A stretch of DNA of 36,143 nt from Candidatus Bipolaricaulota bacterium (lineage in GTDB: Bacteria; Bipolaricaulota; Bipolaricaulia; Bipolaricaulales; Bipolaricaulaceae), in assembly GCA_026418075.1 (NCBI GenBank), contig JAOACA010000009.1, positions 1-36,143 on the forward strand, read 5' to 3'. Made by a program: the position numbers and the translations under genes. The number at the start of each line of letters is the position of its first letter. Position 1 is the stretch's first letter. Positions 1-8,928 of the stretch are shown here, one piece after another. The notes below the pieces were generated by a model. It was given only the letters and a program-made list of their open reading frames with translations, ran no database searches and was not told where the DNA came from.

Positions 1-875
1 GAATAGATGTTTGTTTCCCCACTTAGATACGAAGACTGGCGGGCGCGGTAGGTGAACGTTACTTGCCCTGTGTAGCCTGCAGGAGGCGTATAGGTAAAGG
101 AACCGTTTGAGTTGAGGGTCAAGGTCCCGACAGTGGGGCCAGACACAAGCTCGGCCACGAGGGCCTCGCCGTCGGGGTCAGAATCGTTCCCGAGGACACC
201 AGGGGCGGACACCGTGAGCGTTTGGTTTTTGTACATCGTGTAGCTATCGTTCTGGGCCACGGGCGCACGGTTGTGGTAAACTTCCATTCGGTATCCAATA
301 CCCATAGCGGAGTTTCCACAACCGTTCACGTTCTGGATATTAAACATTACTGAGTTCCACCCTGTTGTGAACCAAGATACTGGGACTGTCCTTGTCGAAT
401 CGGGTGCCGCGGCCGACCAGCAGGCATCGTTGGGGGCTTCTGCACATTGGGTGGGACATCCGCTCGCGCTAGTAAAAGTGTGAAGGGTGTAGCCGTTCAA
501 GTATGCCGTGCCAAAGTTATCCACGTACCATTTGAACTTGGCGGAGATAACCACCGCATTCTGTGGTATTTCGAATTGCCGCACAATCTGCAAGTTCAGC
601 CCGGGTGGTATATCATCCATATAATCGATGTTGCAGGCTGGATCGCCAAGTTTATGTACGTAGACCCAGTTTGTGGTGGTACCAAGATCCAAGGTAATCG
701 AGGCATGGCCTGATATGGGCCCGCAGATAAACGTGCCATAACCTGTGGTGTAGGTGGGGTGGCTCCCTGACGCCGAGTCCACAATCAGCCATGTCCCGGC
801 GTGTCCGGCGGTGGATGAAAGGACAACCAGGACGCTTGCCAACACCACCAGCCTCGCGCGCCAGTTCATTATCAT
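1..875 (-). CDS. Secreted protein with signal peptide and C-terminal cadherin/Ig-like (tandem-95/VCBS-type) domain; truncated by left window edge
   Basis: Own reverse-strand translation: MIMNWRARLVVLASVLVVLSSTAGHAGTWLIVDSASGSHPTYTTGYG... through ...APVAQNDSYTMYKNQTLTVSAPGVLGNDSDPDGEALVAELVSGPTVGTLTLNSNGSFTYTPPAGYTGQVTFTYRA..., no stop to base 1. GAGGAGG Shine-Dalgarno just upstream of ATG at 875. Not in the supplied ORF track because it is open at the edge. Confidence 0.85.
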   Translation of the reverse strand, partial: MIMNWRARLVVLASVLVVLSSTAGHAGTWLIVDSASGSHPTYTTGYGTFICGPISGHASITLDLGTTTNWVYVHKLGDPACNIDYMDDIPPGLNLQIVRQFEIPQNAVVISAKFKWYVDNFGTAYLNGYTLHTFTSASGCPTQCAEAPNDACWSAAAPDSTRTVPVSWFTTGWNSVMFNIQNVNGCGNSAMGIGYRMEVYHNRAPVAQNDSYTMYKNQTLTVSAPGVLGNDSDPDGEALVAELVSGPTVGTLTLNSNGSFTYTPPAGYTGQVTFTYRARQSSYLSGETNIY

Positions 876-1157
876 TATCGACCTCCTCGTCCCACTGCGG
901 GTACCCACGGTATCTTCGGTCTCAGTCCTTGCCTCCCATGGCCAGCACCACCATCCAGGGTTCCTAGTCGCCCCAGCAGTGCAGCTGCCTGGCTACTTTT
1001 TGGCATCCACAATTTAACCAAACGGCTCCAGGCATGTCAAGGGGGGGCGGTAACCTGTCTCAAGTCAGACTAGAGCTTCACCCCGAACCGTTCGAGAGGT
1101 TTTTGAGGAGCTGCGGCATCCTTCCCTTCTGGCCTTGTTCTTGTCCAAGTGGAGAAT

Positions 1158-1176
1158 CCCCCCAGAGGCAGGGGGG
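1158..1176. other. GC hairpin CCCCCC-agaggca-GGGGGG in a non-coding stretch
   Basis: Perfect 6-bp inverted repeat with 7-nt loop in the ~950-bp gap between the left-edge gene and rimI. Confidence 0.4.
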
Positions 1177-1857
1177 CATGTGACGACGCAGGCTACAGCG
1201 AAAGAAACAACAAAGCATGTACGGGGAGCATTCGCGCACACCGCGCGAGAAGCCCCTGGAAGTCCTCCATCCAGGCAAACGTTCAATCAAGGTGCCACCG
1301 TTCCTCGTACTCCTTGTCCCAGATCTTGATCTTGCGTCGCCCCACGGGATTCTTTCTCGCGGCAGAACGCAGCCGACCCCCCTGGAGACAAAAGCTGGGC
1401 CCAGAAATCGTTTCCGTTAGCCTCCGTGCAGGCGACCAATCGCGAGCGCGAGGATAATTTCGAGGCGTTCTCGCAACCGGGGTCACGCACTGCCTCTCTC
1501 GTCTCCTAACCCGTCCAGATCGCGGCAAGCTTCGCTCGGGAGAAGAGAAGACCCGGGAGGGGCTGCCCGATCCTAGCCCACGCACCCTTTTCCTTTCCCC
1601 TTCGTAGCCCGAACCCCGTAGGCACGTGCACCCTGAACCGACGGAGCATGGCCGGGCACCGTCAGCCGGTCCACAGGCCCTCTTCGACGGCCTCCCGCGC
1701 GCCCAACGACAGCGACCGACATGGGGGTGGCGGGTAAGGAGGGTCTCACCTGCTTCGGCTGTCTATCCGTCAGTGTCCCCCCAGTTCCTCGAAGCTGTAA
1801 GCCGGCTCCTGCGATCATGGAGTGCGGGGCTGCCCGTCGGAGGCTAGGCTTGGCCCC

Positions 1858-2328
1858 GTGGTTATTGTTCGCCATGCCCGGGGTGCGGACCTTCCGGCCC
1901 TGGCGCTCATCGAAGCCCAGAGCTTCCCTGACCCTTGGCCGGAGGAAGCCCTCGCTGGCTACCTCGCCGATCCAGGGGCGATCGTCCTCATCGCTGAAGG
2001 GCCCCCAGCCCTGGGGTTCCTCATCGCCCGGCTGGAACGAACGATCGGTCGCTCTCCCGCGCTTCACATCCACGACCTCGCTGTGGATCCCGCCCACCGC
2101 CGGAAGGGGGTAGGTCGGGCCCTCGTTCGGGAACTCTGCCGATGGGGCCTCCGCACGCGGGTGTCCCGTGTCATCCTCGAGGTCCGCGCGCGCAACGAGG
2201 TCGCGCAGCGGTTCTACCAGAGCCTGGGGTTCAAGGTGACCGCCGCGGTCCCCGGGTACTACGAGGACGGAGAGGGGGCACTCCGGATGGAACTCGATCT
2301 TTCCCCACCAAGCTCGCTAGACTCCTGA
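1858..2328 (+). CDS. rimI: Ribosomal-protein-alanine N-acetyltransferase (RimI-like GNAT)
   Basis: VVIVRHARGADLPALALIEAQSFPDPWPEEAL...LHIHDLAVDPAHRRKGVGRALVRELCRWG...VILEVRARNEVAQRFYQSLGFKVTAAVPGYYEDGEGALRMELDL; GTG 1858 preferred, GTG 1822 also possible. Confidence 0.85.
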   Translation: MVIVRHARGADLPALALIEAQSFPDPWPEEALAGYLADPGAIVLIAEGPPALGFLIARLERTIGRSPALHIHDLAVDPAHRRKGVGRALVRELCRWGLRTRVSRVILEVRARNEVAQRFYQSLGFKVTAAVPGYYEDGEGALRMELDLSPPSSLDS

Positions 2329-3309
2329 GGAAGGAGCAAGGGCAAGGACGAGGAACATCGTCCCTGCCCACCCGCCCAGCACAACCAAAGCCACGGCTCG
2401 GGAAAGCCGGAGCCGTTTCCCACGCCGGAGCCGAAGGAAAACGAGGCCTAAGGTCATGAGGGTCACGGCCCCGAGCCCCGCCGCGACGTGGGACCGGTCC
2501 AAGGCGCTGTAGAGCGGACGCTCATAAACGAGGTCCGCGAGGCCAAGGATCGCCACATTGAACGCGCAGCTTCCGTACACGTTCCCGATGGCCATCTCCT
2601 CCGACCCCAGGCGCAACGCCCCCCAGGTCACGCTCGTCTCGGGCATCGTCGTCACCAGGGCCACCGCCAGGGCCCCCACGAAGCTCCCCGAAAGCCCGAG
2701 GAGCTCGGACAGGCGGTCGGCACTCGCAGCAAGGAGCGGTGCCCCCACGAGGACCCCAGCGGCAGCGAGGGCGAACGCCCCCCAGGCCCGCCACCGGGCC
2801 GGGGGATCCTCCGTCGACCCTGGGGGCCTGGACTCCTGGGGCCGCAATCGGTACACAGCCCACATTCCTAGGAGGTACCCCCCGAGGATCACAAGGGACC
2901 CCGCGCTGATCGGACCAAGGTTCCCCCACCTACCGAGAACCACGAGAGCGGGAACCAACGCCGTCAGGGCAAGGGCGGTAACCACAAGGGTCCGCTGGTC
3001 GGCCGTCACCGGCCGGATCGCCACCTTGGGGAAGAGGCTCACCAGAGAGGCAAGCACAACGACGTTGACCATGTTGGCCCCGAGGATGTTCCCGCCAGCC
3101 AGGGCAGGGGCGTCGAGGCGGACGGCGGAGAGGTTCGTCACAAATTCGGGAAGAGAGGTGGCAATGGCGAGGAAGATCGTTCCCACCCACAGCCGCCCGA
3201 GGCCCGTGGCCTCCGCGATCTGGTCCCCGGCCCGGGAGAGGGCAAGGCCGCTGCGGATGACAATGGCAGCGCTCGCCGCAAACAGCAAAAACCAGCCCAG
3301 GAGGGTCAT
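2317..3309 (-). CDS. Sodium/calcium (CaCA family) antiporter
   Basis: Two repeats with GxxxxATSLPE / TTMPETSVTWGA-type motifs (FLAIATSLPEFVTNLSAVRLDAPALAGGNILGANMVNV; LVTTMPETSVTWGALRLGSEEMAIGNVYGSCAFNV). Confidence 0.9.
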   Translation of the reverse strand: MTLLGWFLLFAASAAIVIRSGLALSRAGDQIAEATGLGRLWVGTIFLAIATSLPEFVTNLSAVRLDAPALAGGNILGANMVNVVVLASLVSLFPKVAIRPVTADQRTLVVTALALTALVPALVVLGRWGNLGPISAGSLVILGGYLLGMWAVYRLRPQESRPPGSTEDPPARWRAWGAFALAAAGVLVGAPLLAASADRLSELLGLSGSFVGALAVALVTTMPETSVTWGALRLGSEEMAIGNVYGSCAFNVAILGLADLVYERPLYSALDRSHVAAGLGAVTLMTLGLVFLRLRRGKRLRLSRAVALVVLGGWAGTMFLVLALAPSSGV

Positions 3310-3396
3310 CGGCGGGGAGAGAGAACTGAGCTCATCAAAAGGATCTTCGCCGCCGGCCCTGCCGCTTGCAAGGGCTCCGGGGGCAGCGCCGTCCTT

Positions 3397-4925
3397 TCAC
3401 CAAAGCCCGCGCCAGCCCAAGGTAAGGTTCCAAGTCTTGGTCGCAGGCGGGGGCTCCACCTCCCCCGCCTTGAGGCCCAGCTGGACCACGAGTTCCCTGG
3501 ACAGAGGGAAGTAGACCACGATGCTGGCCATCCCGAAACCGAACATGCCCCCAGCCCCCCGCTTGAAGTAGAGGGACACCTGAAACCGCCCGAGGCTTCC
3601 GCAGCAGGGGGCGATTGGCCCCTCCAGCTGCCAAAGCTCAAAACCGAGCCTCCCCCGTCACCGCCCCGTCCCGAAGGGGATCCAAGGAGGTGGCCAGCCG
3701 AAGGAGGTATCCTGCCAACTCGCACCGGACCTCCGCCCCGTAAACGGAGAGCCCCTCGAACCCAACCCCGGAGCCCGGGGTAACAAGCGAGACCAGGGGG
3801 CGGACGCACACCGTGGCCACCGACTCCAAACGCAACGTGGGTTCCACCCGCTTCTCGGTCGTGGTAAAGGTCACCCGGGTCTCCAAGAGAACCCTGAACC
3901 CCGCGCAAGCCGGACAGGGAAGCTCAATCCCCTTGACCGTCCCAACCAGCTGTGCAAAGCCCGACTTGCGGTGGAGGAGCTGAACCTCCCACCGGATGGG
4001 ACAGGCCTGGCAGAGCCAAGGCCCACGGAGGGTAAGCCGGAGGCTTTCGAACGTGGGGGTCAGGGTCTCGCAGCGTAGCTGAAGGTCGAACTCTAGGGGG
4101 TCCACCTTGCCCAGAACCTGGAAAGTGGTGTGGGAGCCTGTCTGGGGATTGGTGCCGGAGAAGTAGGTAGAGGTTGTAAACCCAGGTCGCCCCAAGGGCG
4201 GTGGTCCGGGCGTCCACAGTCCATGAGCTCAACCCTGGGAGGGTGGGATCAAAGCTCAGGGTGGACGTGATGGGAAGCCTCCAAGGGGTGGGGATCGAGC
4301 CCTCAAGCTCCGCCCGCGTGGTGGCCACCAAGGAGGTGAAGCCCGCCTCCGTCCAGGTCCCCCGGACCGCCTGCTCGAAGTAGCGGAACCGCTGCTGAAG
4401 CCCGGCCACGAACCGATAGCGGTCCACTCCCCCCGGCGGCCCCGCCAGGCGCAGCTCCCCCTCGGCAAGGAGGCTGGGCATGGACATCATCCCCTCCCCA
4501 GGGCTCAACACGACCAGCTTCACCGTCCCCACCACCATACCTCCCGTGGACGAAGAGGAGGCGAAGGTCACCCAGTCCACCCCCACGAACCCCGCACGGG
4601 GGAGGTAGACGAGGTGAGGGGGGGCACCGAGGAGGGTGCCGGAGGATGGGCCGTCGAGAATGGCGAGTCCCTCGCCCTCAGGGAGGGCAAAGAGGGCCGC
4701 CCCCCCGCTCCGGACGGTGACCACCTGGTGCCACAAGGGTTCCGCCCCCGCCTGAACCACTCCCCCAAGGAAAGCCACCGCTCCCAGCAACCCCCTCGCC
4801 AGACGCCAGCCTCCCCCAAAGCCTCGGCGCCCTGGGGCACCGGTTTGTGCCCGGCGTGCCCAGGGGAGCAGGAGCCCGACCACCGTCTTCCGGACCAAGC
4901 CTGCGCCGCGCACCCATGCCTCCAT
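3397..4925 (-). pseudogene. Secreted beta-rich protein of unknown family, coding sequence broken by two apparent +1 frameshifts
   Basis: Three successive frames make one continuous protein: MEAWVRG...ALGATWVYNLY / YFSGTNPQTGSHTTFQVLGKVDPLEFDLQLRCE...GEARF / ELWQLEGPIAPCCGSLGRFQVSLYFKRGAGGMFGFGMAS...WNLTLGWRGLW*. Shifts near 4161-4172 and at 3638-3643. Signal-peptide-like N-terminus. Confidence 0.65.
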
Positions 4926-4935
4926 ACCGTGGAAA

Positions 4936-5035
4936 CTGTAGCGGGGGCCAGCAGCCGCCCTGCGGGCGCCGGGCCGTGGCCCAAGTCGGCGCCGCCCCTT
5001 CCCTTAGGGAGAGGAGTCCGTAGCCCCCGCTACAG
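4936..5035. repeat. 13-bp perfect inverted repeat (CTGTAGCGGGGGC ... GCCCCCGCTACAG) flanking a hairpin-rich ~74-bp interior
   Basis: 4936-4948 and 5023-5035 are exact reverse complements; the interior contains GGGCC-gt-GGCCC between two GGCGCC copies. Confidence 0.7.
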
Positions 5036-5078
5036 AGCGAGGAGGGAGGGGGGCGCGGGAGAGGGCTCTGCGTCTAGC

Positions 5079-5429
5079 TTACCCCCCGTGTCCCGCGCCG
5101 GGCCCCGACTGCCGCCCCGAGCAGCGGCCCTGAACGACCAGAGCCCGCCGCACTTGCTCGTCCTGAACCCGACCCTTCGCGACGAGGATCTCCCCCAGTC
5201 GGCGCGCCACCCCGCTGGACTTCTGCTCCCTGAGGGCCTCCTCCACATCCTGGGGGCTCACAGCCTTCATGTCCACCAGGATCTCGCCCAGCCGCTTCCC
5301 CCGCTCGAAATGCTCCTCGAGGATGGACATGATGACGGCAGAGCGCGACTTCCGTTCCCGCTCCGCCAGGCAATCCACAAGCTCCAAGAGATACCGGTCC
5401 TCTTCGTTGTAGTACAACGTGACCTGCAT
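5079..5429 (-). CDS. Small protein: N-terminal DNA-binding-like (RHH-type) segment plus two MshEN/T2SSE_N-like repeats
   Basis: MQVTLYYNEEDRYLLELVDCLAERERKSRSAVIMSILEEHFERGKRLGEILVDMKAVSPQDVEEALREQKSSGVARRLGEILVAKGRVQDEQVRRALVVQ...; AAGGAGGCAAG-ATG ribosome-binding site. The track's longer start (5708) runs through a tRNA. Confidence 0.75.
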   Translation of the reverse strand: MQVTLYYNEEDRYLLELVDCLAERERKSRSAVIMSILEEHFERGKRLGEILVDMKAVSPQDVEEALREQKSSGVARRLGEILVAKGRVQDEQVRRALVVQGRCSGRQSGPGAGHGG

Positions 5430-5671
5430 CTTGCCTCCTTCTCCCCTGCGCCCCGAGCCTCGCCGGCCGTCGGGGCCCCCACGAGTCTCTCCGGGGATTA
5501 CCCCGCTTCGGGTAGGTTCTAGCAGTTTGCAGTCTAAGAGAGTGGAAGGCAAGAAGTCAAGACCGCCTGCCGACCAACCTCGGGCAGGAGTCAACACGGA
5601 GGACGAGGCGATCCCGGAGGCGAGGGGATCCCGCAGGGCCAGACCGCGGGCCTGGGGAACCCGGAGGGGGG

Positions 5672-5744
5672 TGGAGCCGACGGGACTTGAACCCGTGGCC
5701 TCTAGCATGCCATGCTAGCGCTCTCCCAACTGAGCTACGGCCCC
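5672..5744 (-). tRNA. tRNA-Ala (GGC anticodon)
   Basis: GGGGCCGTAGCTCAGTTGGGAGAGCGCTAGCATGGCATGCTAGAGGCCACGGGTTCAAGTCCCGTCGGCTCCA; anticodon arm CTAGC-ATGGCAT-GCTAG. Confidence 0.95.
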
Positions 5745-5779
5745 ACAAGGATTTTCCCCGGCCCGGCCGGGGATGCAAC

Positions 5780-7687
5780 CTAGATGTCCAAGGCCGCTAC
5801 CCGATGGGCGTTTTCCCGGATGAAGTCCCGCCTCCGGGCGACGTCGGTTCCCATGAGGGTGGTGAACACCTCGTCCGCCTCGAGGGCGTCGCGGATCGTC
5901 ACCTGGCGGAGGATCCGCGTCGCGGGGTTCATCGTCGTCTCCCACAGCTCCTCGGGGTTCATCTCCCCGAGGCCCTTGAACCGGCGCACGGTGTACTTCC
6001 CGTCCTCCGCGGCCTGGAGGGCCCGAAGCTCCTCCTCGGAGTAGAGGTAGACCCGGGTGGTTCCCTTCTGGGCGAGGTACAGGGGGGCCTTGGCGATGTA
6101 CACGTGCCCCCGCTCGATCAGGGGGCGGAGGTTCCGGAAGAAGAAGGTGAGGAGGAGGGTCCGGATGTGGGAGCCGTCCACATCAGCGTCGGCCATGATG
6201 ATCACCTTGTGGTAGCGGAGCCCGTCGAGGTTGAGCTCCTCCCGGATCCCAGTTCCCAACGCGGTGATGATCGCCCGGAGCTCCTGGTTATCGAGGAGCT
6301 TTCCCAGGCGGGCCTTCTCCACGTTGAGGACCTTTCCCCGCAGGGGGAGGATCGCCTGGAACGTCCGATCCCGGCCCTGTTTGGCCGAGCCTCCAGCGGA
6401 GTCCCCCTCGACGATGAACAGTTCGCACTCCTCGGGGTTGCTGCTCGTGCAGTCGGCGAGCTTCCCGGGAAGGCCGCCGCCGAAGAGGGCGCCTTTGCGG
6501 CGGACGAGCCTGCGGGCCTTGGCCGCCGCCTCCCGCGCCCGGTGGGCCGAGAGGGCGTTCTCGAGGATCGCCCGGGCCACGCCGGGGTTCTTGGCCAAGT
6601 ACTGCCCGAGCTGCTCCCGGACCACCTCCTCCACGAACGGCCGCACCCCCGGGCTCCCGAGCTTCGTCTTCGTCTGCCCCTCGAACTCCGGCCCCTGGAG
6701 CTTCACCGAGACGATGGCCACCAGGCCCTCCCGGACCGCCTCCCCGGGGAGGGCCTCGTCCTCCTGGCGGAGGATCCGCTTCTCCCGCGCGTAGTCGTTG
6801 AGGACCTTCGTGAGGGCCGTCCGGAACCCGGTGAGGTGGGTCCCCCCCTCCCGGGTGTTGATGTTGTTGGCGAAGGAAAACACTTCCTCCTCCATCGCGT
6901 CGGTGAACAGCATCGCGATCTCCACGGACTGGGTCCCTCGGTCCTCGGCAAGGTAGATCGGCTCGGGATGGAGGGGTTCCTTCCCCGTGGCGAGCTCCTT
7001 CACGAACGCCGCGATCCCCCCTTGGGCGTGGAACGTCCGCTTGACCCCGGCCAGGCGGTTGTCGAGGTGGATCGTGAGCCCGGCGTTGAGGTAGGCGAGC
7101 TCCTGGAGGCGATGGGCGAGCTTGGAGAAGTTGTAGTGGATCTCCCCGAAGATCTCCCGGTCGGGGAGGAAGGTCACCGTGGTCCCCGTCCCCGTAGTCT
7201 CCCCCACAACCTCAAGCTCGGTCACCTTTCGGCCGCGGCGGAACTTCTGGCGGTAGATCTTGCCGTCCCGCCAGCGGACCTCGACCTCGAGCTCCTCGGA
7301 CAGGGCGTTGACCGCGGACACGCCGACCCCGTGGAGGCCACCCGAGACCTTGTACCCCCCCTCCCCGAACTTCCCCCCGGCGTGGAGGGTGGTGAGGACG
7401 AGCTCCACCGTGGGGATCCCCGCCTCGGGGTGGATCCCCACCGGGATCCCCCGGCCATCGTCCCGGACCGTGATCCGCTTGTCCTCGTGGACCGTGATGT
7501 CGATCGTCGTGCAGTAGCCGGCCAGGGCCTCGTCCACCGAGTTGTCGACGACCTCGTAGATCATCTGGAGGAGGCCGTCGGGGCCGGTGGAACCGATGTA
7601 CATCCCGGGGCGCTTGCGGACCGCCTCGATGTCCTCGAGGACTTGGATCTTGTCGACGTCGTACGTCGGGTCGTGGGTGACCGCCAT
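5780..7687 (-). CDS. gyrB: DNA gyrase subunit B
   Basis: YDVDKIQVLEDIEAVRKRPGMYIGSTGPDGLLQMIYEVVDNSVDEALAG...GKFGEGGYKVSGGLHGVGVSAVNALS...ELFIVEGDSAGGSAKQGRDRTFQAILPLRGKVLNVEKA...DADVDGSHIRTLLLTFFFR. Confidence 0.98.
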   Translation of the reverse strand: MAVTHDPTYDVDKIQVLEDIEAVRKRPGMYIGSTGPDGLLQMIYEVVDNSVDEALAGYCTTIDITVHEDKRITVRDDGRGIPVGIHPEAGIPTVELVLTTLHAGGKFGEGGYKVSGGLHGVGVSAVNALSEELEVEVRWRDGKIYRQKFRRGRKVTELEVVGETTGTGTTVTFLPDREIFGEIHYNFSKLAHRLQELAYLNAGLTIHLDNRLAGVKRTFHAQGGIAAFVKELATGKEPLHPEPIYLAEDRGTQSVEIAMLFTDAMEEEVFSFANNINTREGGTHLTGFRTALTKVLNDYAREKRILRQEDEALPGEAVREGLVAIVSVKLQGPEFEGQTKTKLGSPGVRPFVEEVVREQLGQYLAKNPGVARAILENALSAHRAREAAAKARRLVRRKGALFGGGLPGKLADCTSSNPEECELFIVEGDSAGGSAKQGRDRTFQAILPLRGKVLNVEKARLGKLLDNQELRAIITALGTGIREELNLDGLRYHKVIIMADADVDGSHIRTLLLTFFFRNLRPLIERGHVYIAKAPLYLAQKGTTRVYLYSEEELRALQAAEDGKYTVRRFKGLGEMNPEELWETTMNPATRILRQVTIRDALEADEVFTTLMGTDVARRRDFIRENAHRVAALDI

Positions 7688-7695
7688 CGGGGCCC

Positions 7696-7724
7696 AGTTT
7701 AGCCTAGAGGCGGAAAACCTTCAA
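7696..7724 (-). promoter_or_regulatory. Sigma70-like promoter of gyrB, leaderless geometry
   Basis: Reverse strand TTGAAG-17 nt-TAAACT, then 8 nt (GGGCCCCG) to the gyrB ATG. Confidence 0.6.
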
Positions 7725-7809
7725 GCCTTCGCGATTTCCTTGCGAGGTCCCGCCGGCGGGCTGGTCCGGGCGTGACGAGGGAGGTAACCTTCGGGCAAAG
7801 GAGGCGCGG

Positions 7810-8928
7810 GTGCGGCTTCTGGAGTGGCAAGGTCGAGAGATCCTGGCGAAGGCGGGGATCCCGGTTCCCCGGGGCGGGGTGGCGCGGACTCCAGCCGAGG
7901 CCCGGGTGGCCGCGGAGGGGGCGGGGGGACCGGTGGTCCTCAAGGCCCAGGTCCCCGTGGGGGGACGGGGGAAGGCCGGGGGGATCCGCCCCGCCCGGGA
8001 CCCCCACGAGGCCGAGGTGGTCGCAAAGGAGATGCTCGGCACGGAGCTCAAGGGCCTCCCGATCGAGGCCCTCCTCGTTGTGGAGAGGGTGGAGGCCCAA
8101 GAGGAGCACTACCTCTCCGTGACCCTCGACCGCCGGACCCGGTCGCCGGTGATGATCTACTCCCCGAAAGGGGGCGTGGACATCGAGGAGGTGGCCCGGA
8201 CGGACCCCGGGGCGATCCGCCAGGTGCACATCCCCCCGCTGGAGGGCCCACTCCCGTTCCGGCTGCGGGCCCTGGTGTCCCTCGCCCGGCCCGAGCTCCG
8301 CAAGCCCCTCGCCGAGATCGCCGGCAAGCTCTACGACGTCTTCGTCCGCTACGAGGCGAACCTCGCCGAGATCAACCCCCTTGCCCTCACCGCGGGCGGG
8401 CTCGTGGCCCTGGATGCGAAGCTGATCCTCGACGACGACCACCGCCCCGGGGAGCAGTTCGCCGGCCTTGCTGAAGCCGTGGTCGATCCCCTGGAGGCGG
8501 AGGCCAAGGCGGCGGGGATGAGCTACGTGCGCCTGGAGGGCGACATCGGGATCCTTGGAAACGGGGCGGGCCTTGTGATGGCCACCCTCGACCTTGTGGC
8601 CCAGGCCGGGGGCCGGCCCGCTAACTTCCTCGACATCGGGGGCGGGGCCCGGGCGGAGCGGGTCCGCAAAGGGGTCGAGCTCATCCTCAAGGACGGAAGA
8701 GCCAAGGTCCTGTTCGTCAACGTGTTCGGGGGGATCACCCGCTGCGACGAGGTCGCCCACGGGGTCGTGGAGGCAACGAAGGGACTGGGGCTTCCCACGG
8801 TCATCCGCCTGGCGGGGACGAACGAGGCCGAGGGCCGGGCGGTCCTCGCCCGGGCCGGGCTTGTCCCGGTGCGGACGATGGAGGAAGGGGCGGCCCGGGC
8901 CGTGGCCCTGGCCAAGGAGGCCCGATGA
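7810..8928 (+). CDS. sucC: Succinyl-CoA ligase (ADP-forming) beta-subunit-like ATP-grasp protein
   Basis: MRLLEWQGREILAKAGIPVPRGGVARTPAEA...VVLKAQVPVGGRGKAGGI...YEANLAEINPLALT...LVALDAKLILDDDH...GNGAGLVMATLDLVAQAGGRPANFLDIGGGA...FVNVFGGITRCDEVAHGVV; GTG start with AAAGGAGG ribosome-binding site. Confidence 0.92.
   Translation: MRLLEWQGREILAKAGIPVPRGGVARTPAEARVAAEGAGGPVVLKAQVPVGGRGKAGGIRPARDPHEAEVVAKEMLGTELKGLPIEALLVVERVEAQEEHYLSVTLDRRTRSPVMIYSPKGGVDIEEVARTDPGAIRQVHIPPLEGPLPFRLRALVSLARPELRKPLAEIAGKLYDVFVRYEANLAEINPLALTAGGLVALDAKLILDDDHRPGEQFAGLAEAVVDPLEAEAKAAGMSYVRLEGDIGILGNGAGLVMATLDLVAQAGGRPANFLDIGGGARAERVRKGVELILKDGRAKVLFVNVFGGITRCDEVAHGVVEATKGLGLPTVIRLAGTNEAEGRAVLARAGLVPVRTMEEGAARAVALAKEAR

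Noticed and set aside
876-1857. Possible RNase P RNA, tmRNA or SRP RNA
   Set aside because: Signature motifs (GAGGAAAGTCCGG-like, tmRNA ends, SRP tetraloop region) were not found on either strand by eye
1573-2097. 174-aa minus-strand ORF
   Set aside because: Largely antisense to rimI, with no coherent protein features
2558-3514. 318-aa plus-strand ORF
   Set aside because: Antisense to the CaCA antiporter; Arg/Pro/Ala-rich shadow
5430-5708. N-terminal extension of the small MshEN-like protein in the ORF track
   Set aside because: Extension translates tRNA-Ala sequence and a non-protein-like leader; a strong SD-ATG exists at 5429
5687-7702. 671-aa plus-strand ORF
   Set aside because: Antisense to gyrB; composition is a GC-rich shadow (D/E/L/G/P-rich, no domain signal)
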